Shown here: one piece after another, positions 11,301 through 22,900 of the stretch
How the letters are laid out: each line of letters begins with the position of its first letter
Numbering within the stretch: position 1 is the stretch's first letter
Assembly: GCF_051106095.1 (NCBI RefSeq)
Contig: NC_135789.1
Span: 24,609,764 to 24,673,763, forward strand
Direction of reading: 5' to 3'
Source: Pogona vitticeps
Taxonomy: Eukaryota; Chordata; Lepidosauria; Squamata; Agamidae
Length of the DNA stretch: 64,000 bases
Position numbers and translations under genes: made by a program
Notes under the pieces: generated by a model
The model's input: the letters and a program-made list of their open reading frames with translations, nothing else
Database searches by the model: none
What the model was told of the DNA's origin: nothing

Positions 11301-14300
11301 GACGGGAAACACTGAGCTGCGATACGAGTGAAAGCGGGACACTTTCCCACCCCGTTTCCGAGCTATGCCTTTCTTCCCAACTTCCGTCAACTGATTTTTT
11401 AAAAATACGTGTGATTTTCTTCTCAAATGCAGAATGAAAAGAGGGGAGCTCTTTGACTACCTCACCGAGAAAGTGACGTTAAGCGAAAAGGAAACCAGGT
11501 GAGGCACTGGATGATAGGAGGTAGATGTTCTTTTGTTCCAACCTCTTACAAGATGCCAAATAGTTACAGGACTGGCCTACCTTACCAGGCTGGCGCAGCC
11601 ATTGCTAGGGTCTCCAGCCAGTTTATTTGGGATAAACACACTCCTTCTTCGGCACAACTCTGTCCCTGCGTTGGTTTCACAAGGATGCCGGTGTGTGACG
11701 AAATGTGGGGAACGGAGTGCTTTGTGGGGAACAGTGGCTGTTTCCTTAGACGGGGAGAGGAGACGGGTACCGAAATCCTCCCTTTTTGGGTTCTTTTCTC
11801 TGGCTGAAAGCCCGTGTTCTTCTCTCCTGGCAGAAAGATCATGCGCGCCCTCCTGGAAGTCATCAAGTACCTCCACTCCATGAACATCGTCCACCGTGAC
11901 CTGAAGCCAGAGAACATCCTCCTGGACGACGACATGAACATCAAACTGACCGACTTCGGCTTCTCCTGTCAACTGAAGGAGGCGGAGAAGCTGAAAGGTG
12001 GGCAGAGGAGGGTTTTCCTCCCCAAAATTGAACTTGCCATGCAGTCAGGCTGCTGGGGTTAAACTACCTTCTAAAATGGAGCAGCCGCTTAGCAGAGATT
12101 TGCGACTCCGTTTGCACAGGGGCAGTAAATTTGCACTGGGTTTTAGTCCAAACATCACCGGAGCTATCCAAAATGCTAAACTTTCCCCCAAATGGCTTCA
12201 TTATCCTGGAGAGCTCCTGTAAAGTTTGGACTCAACCCCGGAGTGGTCTCACACCCGTCCCAGTCACGATGCATCATCTAAAACCTAAGCCACTGGCGTT
12301 CTTGAGCTCATTTTTGCCTACACTGGCCAGTAGCATCTCCCCAGCAATACAATGAGGACCTTTCGGCATCTGGAAAAGTTATTTGGGGATAACAAGTCCA
12401 AAAATCGCCAATCGAGCATGGTCAGGGGGATTCTGGGCACTGTAGTCCAAAAACCTCCCCAGTTCTAATTCCTACCATTCTCTTGAGGTGCTAAGGATTA
12501 ATCTCAAAAATTCAGTTTGGGCTCTTTTAGTTTTGGGTGCTTCCCTGTTTGGCTAGCCAGGGGTTACTACAATTCTCTACAACATGTATGTCTCAAAAGT
12601 CACCCACAGGGCATTTTGAGCCCACCAGAGGCAGGAAAGCTCTTCTCTTCAAAAATAATTTCTACCCGATCATTTAAGCTCAAGTTCCTGGTGTTTTTTC
12701 TCCCTTGCAGAAATCTGTGGAACTCCTGGCTACTTGGCTCCAGAAATACTAGAATGTTCCATGGATCCGGACCACCTAGGTTACGGGAAGGAGGTTGATA
12801 TGTAAGTTGAACTGTACGGCAGCCTACCTCTCGCCGCGGAGGCGAAAATGTAGGTCTTCTAAGACCCCCAGCACAAAATTTCCCGTTGCTTATCCCCTCT
12901 TCCCTTCCACCAACTTCCATGGAGGGGAAAGAGAAAGCGATAAAAGGAAGGAAAGGCATAGATATAGAGAGGAAAGGGAAAAAAAAGACAGGCCAAGAAA
13001 GCAAGCAGGGAAAATAAGAAAATAAAAATAGAGGGAGGAAGAAGAAAACAAGGGTGCTAGCATTTATATTTAAAAGGTGATTCATTTGTTTGTTTTAGGT
13101 GGAGCTCAGGGGTGATCATGTACACCCTCCTGGCCGGGTCGCCCCCGTTCTGGCACCGGAAACAGATGCTGATGCTGAGGATGATCATGAACGGCGATTA
13201 CAAGTTTGGGTCCCCTGAGTGGGATGACCAGTCGGACACGGTCAAAGACCTGGTGGGTGATGGTTCCTGGGGGGGGGCACCCTTGGGTGCTGACCAGAGA
13301 CAAAAAAAGTTCAAGTCAGGGAATTCCGCAGTGAATCCACTCGGGGATTTAGGCAGAACTTTAAATGTGGTGCTGACCCTTATTCTCAAAACAGATTCAG
13401 TACTTTTAGACTACTCTTTCAAAATCTGGGACGAAAGCCCAGGGGGTCAGCAGCCTCTTTTGATCCGGTCAAACTGGTGGGCTGCAGATTTTGGACTAAA
13501 AAGAAAACACTCCAGAAATCATTGTCTGATTCTCGGCAAGGAACTGGGAGGAACTGCTGGGGAACTCAGCGGCTTAGGTCTCTGGCTGCAGAACCAGAGG
13601 TTGGGAGTTCAAATCCCCCACGGTGCCTCCTGGATCCACGGGGTCCCTTCCAGCTATGCAGTTCAAAGAGGACGATGGCAACTGGGCTAGGCTGGGCGAC
13701 TTTACAGAAGGGGAGCAAGCCAAAAACGGTCACGACGTTGGGTGGCTAAGGGCCCAAACTCTGCGGCCCGCCACCTCCATCACCAGGGAGCTGAACCATA
13801 AAGGGCAAAAGCTACAGATCTTTGCTTCCTCTTCTGGAATCCGACAGCTACTGTTTTCCTGCCCGCAGATTGCCCATCTCTTGGTGGTGAAGCCTAAGAA
13901 CCGTTACACTGTGGAGGATGCTCTCTCCCACCCCTTCTTCCAGCAATACGTGGTGGAAGAAGTCAGGCATTTCAGCCCCTTCCGGAAATTTCGGGTACCC
14001 AACCTTCTCTCTCTCTCTCTCTCTTTATTCATTCATTCGATTCCTGGACCATCCATCTAACTCATAGTCACTCTGGCCGGTTTCTCCTTACGACTAGGAC
14101 TAGCGGTGCCTTTAAGGGTGGATCTACACCAGCAAATAATTAGTCAGGAGTAAATTAACTACCTGTAACTAGTTACTTTTGTGTAAAGAGTAATATAGTT
14201 ATTATTTACAAGTTACTTTCCCCGGGCAATGACTAACACTTATGTTAGTTGCATATAAAGCTAAAATTAAATGGGAAATAAATTTAATAAGTAAACCTAG

Positions 14301-15789
14301 TTACTTTCTTAGTAACTTCTTAACAAGAATCTTAGAGAGGTTTTTAGGGGCATTTTCATTGAAAATTTCCAGGTTTCTATGCCCTTCTCTTACCAGTCCC
14401 AAGCAGCAAAGGGAAGCATTGTTTGGTTTTGTCTACTGTATTTTTATAAATATTTCCAAGGTGCAGTATCAGAATTAGCCACTAGTGGGAAACAGAGACC
14501 AATTCCTGTTAGTAAGGACAACACCACAGGTTAGCATGCCTCTCGCACCTCAGCAAAAGACTGCAAGGAAATGTAAATATAAAGAGTTACAGTGGACCCT
14601 CTACTTAAGGAATTAATCCGTATTGGAATGGTGGCTGCAAGTCGAAAAGTCTGTAAGTCGAATCTCCATTGACCTACAATGCACTGAAAACCGATTAATC
14701 CCATAACCAGTGGTTTTTATTCTATTTTTATTCCATTTTGGTTTTTTTCTGGTCTGTAAGTCGATTCTCTGGCTGCAAGTCGAATCTAAATTTTGCAGCC
14801 AGAGAAGTCTGTAACTTGAAAAGTCTGTAAGTCGAGCCGTCTGTAAGTCGAGGGTCCACTGTATATTGGTCCATGACTAAAAAACAAATAGTAAACCATA
14901 AAATCTATAGATCAGCAACACTGTTTTGGGGACAAATTAAAATTCCATAAAGCATTTGAGTTCTCGAGACCTTTTCATTAGATCAGATAGTGTAAAAAGT
15001 TGAGGGCAGGAAGGAAGCAGAGAAGTACAACTTTGACCAGGTGTTGCACTTGACGGAGCACCGCTTCTAAATATGTGCTAAGTGTATCATCAACTTTGAA
15101 ATTTATTTTGGCCCCGAAGGGAACCCTCCCATGAATGCTTCTCTCCCCACTCAACTTCTGCCTCTCTGACAGTAAAAAATGCAATAAGAACCCATTAAAT
15201 AAATAAGAACGTACCGGTCCTTCAGAATATGCCAAATTGGCTGTTAGCAGCCATCACCTCTGCCTCATAAGAGGGACGGCCCAGGGGATAGAAGCTCTTG
15301 GGCAGGTCTTGACAAATCTTTGGCCTTCAAGATGTTAAGGACTTCATTTCCCAGGGATCCCTGCTCCCCCCCGGCCAAACGCCAGGGATGATGGGAGAAG
15401 TTCAAGACATTGTGAGTTCCGAAGATAGAGAACGATGGGTGTAAAAAAAAAAAAAAAAAAAAAAAGCAAAGGATGGATCTGTGAATTGTTCTCGGGCTGC
15501 GCTGATGTGTCGGGTTCTCCCGCCCGTCTAGGTCATCTGCCTGACGGTCTTGGCCTCCGTCCGCATCTACCTCAACTACCGCAACGTCAAGCCCGTCACT
15601 CGGGACGTGATGCAGCGCGACCCTTACGGCCTGAAGCCCGTCCGGAAGCTCATCGATGCCTGCGCTTTCCGCATCTACGGCCACTGGGTGAAGAAAGGGG
15701 AAGCCCAGAACCGGGCGGCGCTCTTCGAGAACACCCCCAAAGCCATCCTGCTCAGCTTCGCCATGGAAGAGGAGGAGCTCCTGTTCTGA
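5377..15789 (+). CDS. PHKG1: Phosphorylase b kinase catalytic subunit gamma, muscle form
   Basis: Nine coding exons: 5377-5459, 7013-7188, 8228-8282, 11433-11498, 11834-11997, 12711-12801, 13099-13252, 13869-13994, 15532-15789. All phases join, giving 390 aa (human form 387). The Ser/Thr kinase domain covers about residues 20-288: glycine loop from G27, ATP lysine K49, catalytic HRDLKPEN with D149, DFG at 167-169, and APE at 191-193. E182 stands where most kinases have a phosphorylated activation-loop residue, as in known phosphorylase kinase gamma, so the domain is constitutively active. The C-terminal tail (about 302-366) matches the two calmodulin-binding segments. The enzyme phosphorylates glycogen phosphorylase b within the (alpha-beta-gamma-delta)4 complex. 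The donor after 13994 is GTACCC, the weakest site used. PHKG2 is excluded by the tail sequence and synteny. Confidence 0.97.
6475..6771 (-). mobile_element. BovB (RTE-clade) LINE, 5'-truncated 3' end
   Basis: On the minus strand the frame encodes the C-terminal end of a BovB-type polyprotein ([14 protein letters not shown]...[17 protein letters not shown]), followed by a short (AAC)n tail, read as (GTT)n on the plus strand at 6475-6496. The 10-mer GGCACTAGGG occurs just outside both ends (6465-6474 and 6772-6781), a target-site duplication. Only about 300 bp of the element was copied. It lies in PHKG1 intron 1-2 of the coding part, antisense to the gene. Confidence 0.88.
8485..8725. repeat. 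Probable LINE-3'-UTR-like dispersed repeat fragment
   Basis: The stretch contains phrases such as GGCTTGCTGGATTAGACCC and TCCTTCTCACAGTGGC. I recognise these from a repeat widespread in squamate and other reptile genomes, probably a LINE 3' UTR. No ends or target-site duplication could be defined, so family and borders are uncertain. Confidence 0.4.
9575..9780 (+). repeat. MIR/CORE-like tRNA-derived SINE
   Basis: The tRNA-like head reads GGGGCAGTGGTTAGAGG. It is followed by a degraded B-box region (GGTTCTAGTCC), the core segment with CTGACCTACCTCGAAGGGTT, and a tail containing TGAGCTCCTTGGAATGA and AAATAAATA. This is the usual order of CORE-type SINEs in reptiles. It is diverged and therefore old. 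It lies in the large PHKG1 intron. Confidence 0.65.
10545..10675 (-). repeat. Inverted dispersed repeat, copy 1 (pairs with 17368-17480)
   Basis: This stretch contains AAGCTTCCTGTTCCTGCCCC and GAGCTTTCTTTCTGAG. Their reverse complements recur in the reverse order at about 17368-17480. The two copies are 6.8 kb apart and flank the 3' half of PHKG1. I could not assign a family. Confidence 0.6.
13535..13680 (+). repeat. tRNA-derived SINE unit (same family as the trimer at 62.3 kb)
   Basis: The unit begins GAACTGCTGGGGAACTCAGC. It has A-box-like and B-box-like parts (GGTTGGGAGTTCAAATCCCC), then the phrase GGGTCCCTTCCAGCTATGCAG. The same order of phrases occurs three times in tandem at 62312-62790. 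It lies in PHKG1 intron 8-9, where the single copy is in the sense orientation. Confidence 0.65.
14590..14861. mobile_element. TA-flanked MITE (Tc1/mariner-like), 272 bp
   Basis: The terminal inverted repeats are CAGTGGACCCTCTACTTA at the left and TAAGTCGAGGGTCCACTG at the right, each flanked by TA. The interior carries the word CTGTAAGTCGA and variants at least six times in direct and inverted orientation. It has no coding capacity. It lies in the last PHKG1 intron. Confidence 0.8.
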
Positions 15790-16620
15790 CCCAGGACAAA
15801 CAGCTCCTGAGTGTGTTAAGAGCGAAGGCGGCTTCTCCTGCTGAGACGGCAGACTACCGCTCCCATTGTGGTGGGAGTTGTCGTCTCACCCCTCGGCAGG
15901 ACGGCGGAGTTGAGGAGGCTGAGCTAAAGCAGAACATTTATCCTCTTCCTCCTTTTCTCCTTTTAAGGATTTCAGGGTCACAGAAATTTCTCTTTTTTCC
16001 CCCTCTCCTTTTTCTTTCACACACAGTCTTTCAGGAAGCTCGCTCGTGCCAAAGCCAGCATTCGAACCCAAAGCTTTCCCCATCCAACACTGGCTCTCAC
16101 TCTCATGCCAAGAAGGGTCTTCTAGACTTTGCAATACTTCAATACTCCTCAGCCCCCACCCATATAGGGCAAAGGATGATGGCAGTTGCAGTCCCACAAC
16201 CTCTCGAGCACCACACCGCCCGCCCCCCCAGCACCCACATTTTCAACGGCTTCTTAACGGCCTGCAGCTATAGACGTTAAAATGCAAATATGCCTCATTT
16301 CGAGCTCAGAAACGTCCCTTCGGACGACAACCCCAGAATAATAGGAGTCGTAGTCCAAAACCAGTAACATCCTTAAGCTCTAACCTTCATTTCCATGCTG
16401 CCCGCCTAGTATTAGAGGAGGGGACGGAAACTTAGTTTGTAGGAACAGCATTGATACGTTTATAGCTGAAGGCAACAGAGATGAGGGCTTGCCTTAGGCG
16501 GAAATATTTCCAGGATCTGGACTATTTATTACTATTTATTAACAGCCAACAATTGGAAAGGACCGGTTTTCCAAAATTACCCACTTTCGATGCCTCAATA
16601 AATGTGATTTATTTATTGGA
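15790..16620 (+). promoter_or_regulatory. PHKG1: PHKG1 3'UTR with poly(A) signal AATAAA at 16597-16602
   Basis: The sequence runs from the TGA at 15787-15789 to a canonical AATAAA at 16597-16602, followed by a TG-rich element (GATGTGGCC...TGTTTTGTCTG at about 16619-16650). The length of about 830 nt is plausible. The SUMF2 signal on the other strand lies directly downstream. Confidence 0.75.
16608..16617 (-). promoter_or_regulatory. SUMF2: SUMF2 poly(A) signal (AATAAATAAA on minus strand)
   Basis: Plus-strand TTTATTTATT reads AATAAATAAA on the minus strand, giving two overlapping signals about 325 nt past the SUMF2 stop codon. It is the nearest good signal. Further TTTATT words at about 16524-16541 could serve as later sites. 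Confidence 0.65.
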
Positions 16621-16939
16621 TGTGGCCTCTTTTGGCAGGTTGTTTTGTCTGTTTTTAATTTAACTGTGACGTTTGGCTTCTACAACTATGACCCCCCCCC
16701 AGCCCTTTCCGAACTGGTGCCTTTAAGAGGCATTCCCAGGGATCAGCCGTACGGAGATAATGGATGCCGTTTTTTTTGTGGGCAACTTACTCCCCGGGCA
16801 GGTTTTCATGGGACTGGGCAATTTTCTTTGGCTCAGCTGTACACCACGACGCTTCTCTCTCTGGACATCGTGTTCTTATGGGTCTCGGCAAAACCGCAGG
16901 AGGACCCATCTCCACGGGACAAAAGACGGCCGTTGTCTT

Positions 16940-19900
16940 TCAGAGCTCCGCTTTTCTGCTCTCGGTTTCCAGGTTCGGTTTCCTCCGGGGAAGGCTGGCG
17001 GCGCAACGGAAGCTCAGATTGTCTGAAGCCGAATCTGGGGTGTTTCCCATTCTAAGGAGGAAAAAAAAAAGATGAAAAGCTCAGATTTGAACATGGGGTG
17101 AAATATGATGGTCCAGCAGAGTCGGGGAGAGATTGGATACCGAAGCCACACCTGGTTGCAACCTGGGCTCTATGGTTGGCCGACCCATCGACGGTGTCGA
17201 TCCAAGACGCCCCCCGCAGGACGCGCATCTCCTGAGCGGGTTGATGGGATGCAGGCCCGTCTGGATGATACGCCGAAGCCGTCCATTCCCAAGTATTTCC
17301 TAGGAGGTCGTAGAGCCCTGGGAGGCAAGAAGAGAGGAGTTTGCTTGCTGGAAGAGAGACATATCTCCTTTTCAGAAAGAAAGCTCCCAGCTTGCATTGG
17401 GGCAGGAACAGGAAGCTTGGGCAGAGCTAGGCCTAGCTGAGCCACAAAGCTTTCCAGGCCTTTCTCCCAGGTGAGCCACATTTAGGTGCCTGTCAGGTAG
17501 AACTGCCTGAGAATGAAGAATTATGGGACTTGTAGTACAACAAAAATTTTTAAAAAACACCCTCCCCTATACCCTGGAAATGAAAAAGGCTGGGAGGCGA
17601 AGTGAGACTCTGGGAATTGGTCTCTCAAAAATAGAATATAATTTTATTAAATGAGAAGTTTTGCATAATATTGACAGGTAACCATGTGGCTGAAAAAAAT
17701 GATTTGATTTTTGTGCAGAAAGACCCATCTGACCAGTTTTACTAGAAGCCACAGGAAAACATCCACACCGTAATTGTTCTGAGGAGGGAACGCTGTCACT
17801 GGCGATGCTCCGTGATAGCCGTCTTCAGCTGTGTCCGCCCTGGGGAAGTCACCCTGCAGATGGGAAACAAGGGAGGCACCTAATTTAGAGCAGAGCTTTA
17901 AAAAGTTTTAATTTTTTTGGAAAACAATTCCTATGAACTTTCAGGCAGCCTGACCAGAGGCCAGATTTTGGAAACTGTGGCCCAGAAAAGCAATTTCCCC
18001 CCAATCTCTGCTGCACAGACAACCAAACCCATCCACGTGGACAAGGAATATTTCTGAAACCCAGTAACCAGAAACTGTCTTCCCAGTTTGGGTCCAGAAC
18101 AATCATGGCTGTGCATGAAACCAAACATCAAACCTGGTTTCAAAATAAACTCACCCCGTTTCCAAACCTGGAACCATTACTTGTAGCATTACTTCCTGGT
18201 CAGTTGCTAAACAATGCAACTTTCCAACCAGTAATCTGAAGCTGGCTTGTTGAGCAACTGATGAGAGTTTATTTTAAACCAAGATTCCACATTCACAGGT
18301 AACGATAAGCCACGAACTGGGGAAGTGAGCCTGGTTTATTCCTCCTCCTCTGGCTACATAGGAGTGGGAGAAAAGGAGCATATCGGCCTGAAGACCTTCA
18401 ACAGTACCAAAGCAAAAATAATGACACAGCATGCAAACACTAGTTTAGTGGAAAATTTGGCCATAAAGGCCCTCAGTGTGACACTTTTCAAAGCTGACAG
18501 TTTCTTCACAGAGAATCCAAAATGCAGACCGCTGGATCAGTCCACATCAAGCAATGACAATCAAGTCTTTTGTAAAGCTAATGGATCTTAATTGTCCATT
18601 CAAGAGCAAAACCACCCTCAAATACCCGGTATTGCAATACTAGTGTTTATAACTATAGATTGGATCACTCGCAACAGTACATTGTTCCCGTGAAACTGAA
18701 TAAAACACAGTCATCCTGGGACTGAGGTGGTTCTTACCTGCCAGAGGTTTGTGCGATTGGGCAGGAATTTGTTTCCCCAAGGATACAACCTGTCTAGCAA
18801 AAAAATGGGGAGGAAGAAGAGAAAGGAAAAAGAATTACAATCGCTTTTAGCAGATCAGAAAAGTGACAAGTTGGGTGCATGGGGGTTCTCAAGCCGAAGG
18901 GTTCTCAAATGCTTAAAATCAGAGGATTTAGGGACTTCAACACCGAGGACAACCCAGGATTCTGCTGGGTATGTGACTGCATAAAGGCAACCGCACAAGG
19001 GGTGGAAGCCACCTCCCAATCAAGACCCATAAGCGATTAGGAGTCAATAGCTTTACAAAATACCTGGTCCTTTAGTTGTTGATCTGGGCCATCCTCTGGT
19101 TTTGCAACTGATATATCTCAGAGCATTTTGGGGAGAGGGGGAGAAAAAGAACCCACAAATATTTCCACAACATGATCTTTTTCTTTGGGGCTGGTACCCT
19201 TACGACAACCAGATGGGACCATTTCAAGCTGTGCGAGCCCCTGCGCGTACGTACTCTCTAAGCCTCCCCGGGCGGCAAGCTCCCACTCCACCTCCGTCGG
19301 CAACCTCTTCTTTTTCCAGGCACAGAAGGCCTGGGCATCATTCCAGCTGGCATGCAACACGGGGTAGTCTAGCCTGTCCTTGATGCCAGATCTAGGACCT
19401 GAAGGCTAGAAAATAATAATTTTTTTTAAACCTCGGACCAAAGGATTCATTATTGGTGTTTTTATTGATAACCCAGCTTTCTGCTTTAAACCTCCCCCCC
19501 ACTAATGATGGTACTTGAGTATGGAAAGATCAAGTTCAATCCTTCTCACTGTCATATATATATACACACAACACCTAGAATGCGGTGTGGGCGAGGCAAC
19601 GGATAAAGAATCCGCTCGTATATCTATATATATGAGCGGATTCTTTATCCGTTGCTTCGCCCACACCGCATTCTAGGTGTTGTGTATGATACAGAAGTTC
19701 CGGAAAGACACTTCTCCTTTGAATGAGGCAGCTCCGAACAACAGCATTGCACTGCATCTCAACTACTCTCTAAATTCTATCCCTTTCTTCCACTTATTTC
19801 TCCACCGCTTTCACCTCGAAAAATCAGTCGTAACAACCTGTCCTTCCTATTTCTAAGTGACCAACATATTCTAGCTCTCATGATTTCACTGTCTTTGAAA

Positions 19901-22900
19901 GGCGAGCAAATAAAGTGCAGAGCTCACTAAAGCAACTAATTAATTCATAATCCAGTCGCCTGTTTTACATCTTACAGTAAACGTCCACTTTGCTTTCAGG
20001 CGTATCTTCGGAACACTGAGGACTAGCAACTCAATCCCTGTTTTGAAACAAATATGGACCTTTTCAGGCCATTGACTTCTAGGGGTTTTCTGCATTCACC
20101 CCGTCTAACTTCCTTTTGATCCTGATCGACAAATTAATTAATAATCCACGATGCCTTCTAAACCACCATGACTTCCCCGGAGGGAATGGGGAACACAACA
20201 TTACTATTACACTAATCATCATCATCATCATCATCATCAAAACAACAGCTTTGAAGAATGGTTCGGAGGGAAGAAAACATGACCTATTTTTTTAGAGCAG
20301 CAGCAAATTCCAATAGAGGAATAAAAATTAAAAACGAACACCAAAACAATTCAGATCTTGTCCAAGCACCTGGTGAGCCACCTATCAAAATCTTGGTCAG
20401 GGAGCCGGATATTTTCGTAGGAGAGGGAGATGCTCTTAACTCACCTGCCTCCAAAACGCCTTCTGGATGGGAAGCCACCAGGGAGCCGACTGAAAAGAGA
20501 AAAACAGAGGGGGTTTAAAGCAACGTCAATGTTGCAGCCATATGGTTGACTGAGGCTGGTTACAGGGATCACGTAACCCTCCCTGTTACAGCAGATCCAT
20601 TGGCTGCCGATCTGTTTCCAGGCACAATTCAAAGAGATGTTTCTAAACCTATAAAGCCCTAAATTCCCTCTCAGGCCAATCAGAAGCAAAAAAATAAAAT
20701 ACAATAATAATAAAAAAGAAATCAAGCAAATGTTTGCGATGGCCACCAGTTAGAAATAATGCTGTTTTTCTTGGAAGTGGGGTTGGGGTTATTCTAGGGC
20801 AGAATTTTCATTTATTTATTTTTGGAATGGAGAAATGTTGGATTCACATAACCCACATGGATCCTTTTTTAACCAAAGAAAGCCTGATTTTATCTAAACC
20901 CTATCCCAACCCCACTGACCCTCATTCTAAGATTCACGTAGGACCCACAAACTGATGCTTCTGCTCCCAAATTGTGCCTGTCTAGACTAAAGAGGCAGCA
21001 TTTCAAGAAGTGCATCTCTAGCTTCTGTATGTACAGCACCTAGCACAGTACAGGTGCAATATGATTATTGTTCATTTTAACTTCTCATGCTTCCAGCCTC
21101 CCTTCATGCTACTAATCTGGTTTGTTTTCCTTCACCCCCCTCCAAAGCATGCACCTGAACATAAAAAGTGCACTCTGGAAAACGCATGCAATTGGAAAGG
21201 TGGGAAAATTGTAGAAAATCAAGCGTATTTCATGCATTGCAGAAAGAGCAGGAAACCTGCCACTCAGCCTGATGAACAGACATGTAGGACTCAAAAACCT
21301 GCACATTTTTTAAAACTTCTAGCAGGCATTTTTCATCCTTGTCTTGGGATTTGCGAGAATGCCACCTCTTTCCCCGAATCTGTGCTTTACCTCCAGCTTC
21401 TGCGTCACTTTCTTCTTAAGGTCCTCAGGCACGAAATCCTCAAAGACAAAACTCCAGCCAAACCGCTCGGCTTCTGTCGTGTACTTCTGGTCTCTCACAA
21501 ATTCCCTGTCGTAAGAGGGGAAATTTTGACCCTTTGCAAAGGTCTGCAGATCCTGAGCCGGTCAGCCTGCCAAAGGGCGCACAAGCCTCTCCAAGCCTCC
21601 TTCCCCCACCTCCGTCTTTATTCCCCCTTCCAAAGGCCAAGGGAATCACACAACGCAAGGGGTGAGCAAAGATGAACACCGTCCACATTTTGCCTAGATA
21701 TTCCTAGATGGGCAGACGTTATTTGAGATTTTTTTTAATCATCCTGGATAAATGACATATCCATTCCTACAGATCAGAAACGGTCACATTTTTGGAGCAC
21801 AGCATTTTCTTACCACTGTAGGAGGAAAAAAGGTTGCATGGCAGATTATCCAGCTATTTATTTACAAGTAGATTTTTGCAGACGTGTTCTGGAAACCTTT
21901 GGATTGTTTTTCAATTAACGCAGAATAGTAGAATTGTGGAGTGGGAAGGGGCGTAGAAGGCCATCGGGTCCAACCCCGCTGCTCAAGGCAGGGATCCAAA
22001 TCAAAGCAGATCAGACCAAGGATTTTCCAATTTTCTCTGGAATGCCTAAGGCAGAAGCTCAGGCTCCCACTTGGATTGAGAATCTTGACCCACCTTACAA
22101 TACCGTCGAACAGATCTTAATTACAGATGCAAAGCACTGCAAACAATCTAAAATACCGCCAAAACACTGCCATTATTGCATTAGACCTCCCCCTGTGGCA
22201 ATTTAATAATTCCATATACAGTGGTGCCTCGCTTAATGACCGTTAATTCGTTCCAGCGAAATCGCTGTAGAGCAAAAAAGTTGTAAGGCGAAAATAAAAG
22301 ACCCACTGAAACGCATTAAAACCCTTTTTTTAATGTTTTGATCGTTGTAATGCGAAGAATCGGTTCCCAAAGCAGGGAACCGATCTTCGCAAAGCGAAAA
22401 ACCCCATTTAAAACATTGTTTTGCGATCGCAATTGTGATTGCAAAAACATCACCGTGAAGCGGATTCATCGTAATGCGGGGTCATCGTTAAGCGAGGCAC
22501 GACTGTACATGCAGGCCCACGTAATCTCCTTGATTGTTGTGAATTAAAGCAACACGAAAGCATGCCCCTTACCGGAAGTCTCGGTTAGTGACGGGATACC
22601 TGTCGATGAGGAAGGGTTCGACTCTGCTGACGGGAGAATCTTCTTTTTTACCATTAAACGAGCTGGATGGGATTCGCACCGTCCCGCCAGGCAGCTGAAC
22701 CATGGTTTCGTCCTTCTCAGCGGCTAAGAAGGGAATGGAACGCAGTGGGGTGCTTTAGTGCTCGCGCGCAGGAGACTGCGGGTTGCTGTAGCGCTCAAGT
22801 GCCTTTCTTTCTACCCACGCGAGTTAGAGAACCGCAGGGAAAGACTAAGAGGTAGAAGCCACGGCCCTGCTTGAAGCGGAATAAGCAAGATCAAACCCAA

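Noticed and set aside
13112-13690. 192-codon open frame containing a kinase segment
   Set aside because: Only 13099-13252 is coding (PHKG1 exon 8); the rest runs past a good donor into intron and a SINE unit.
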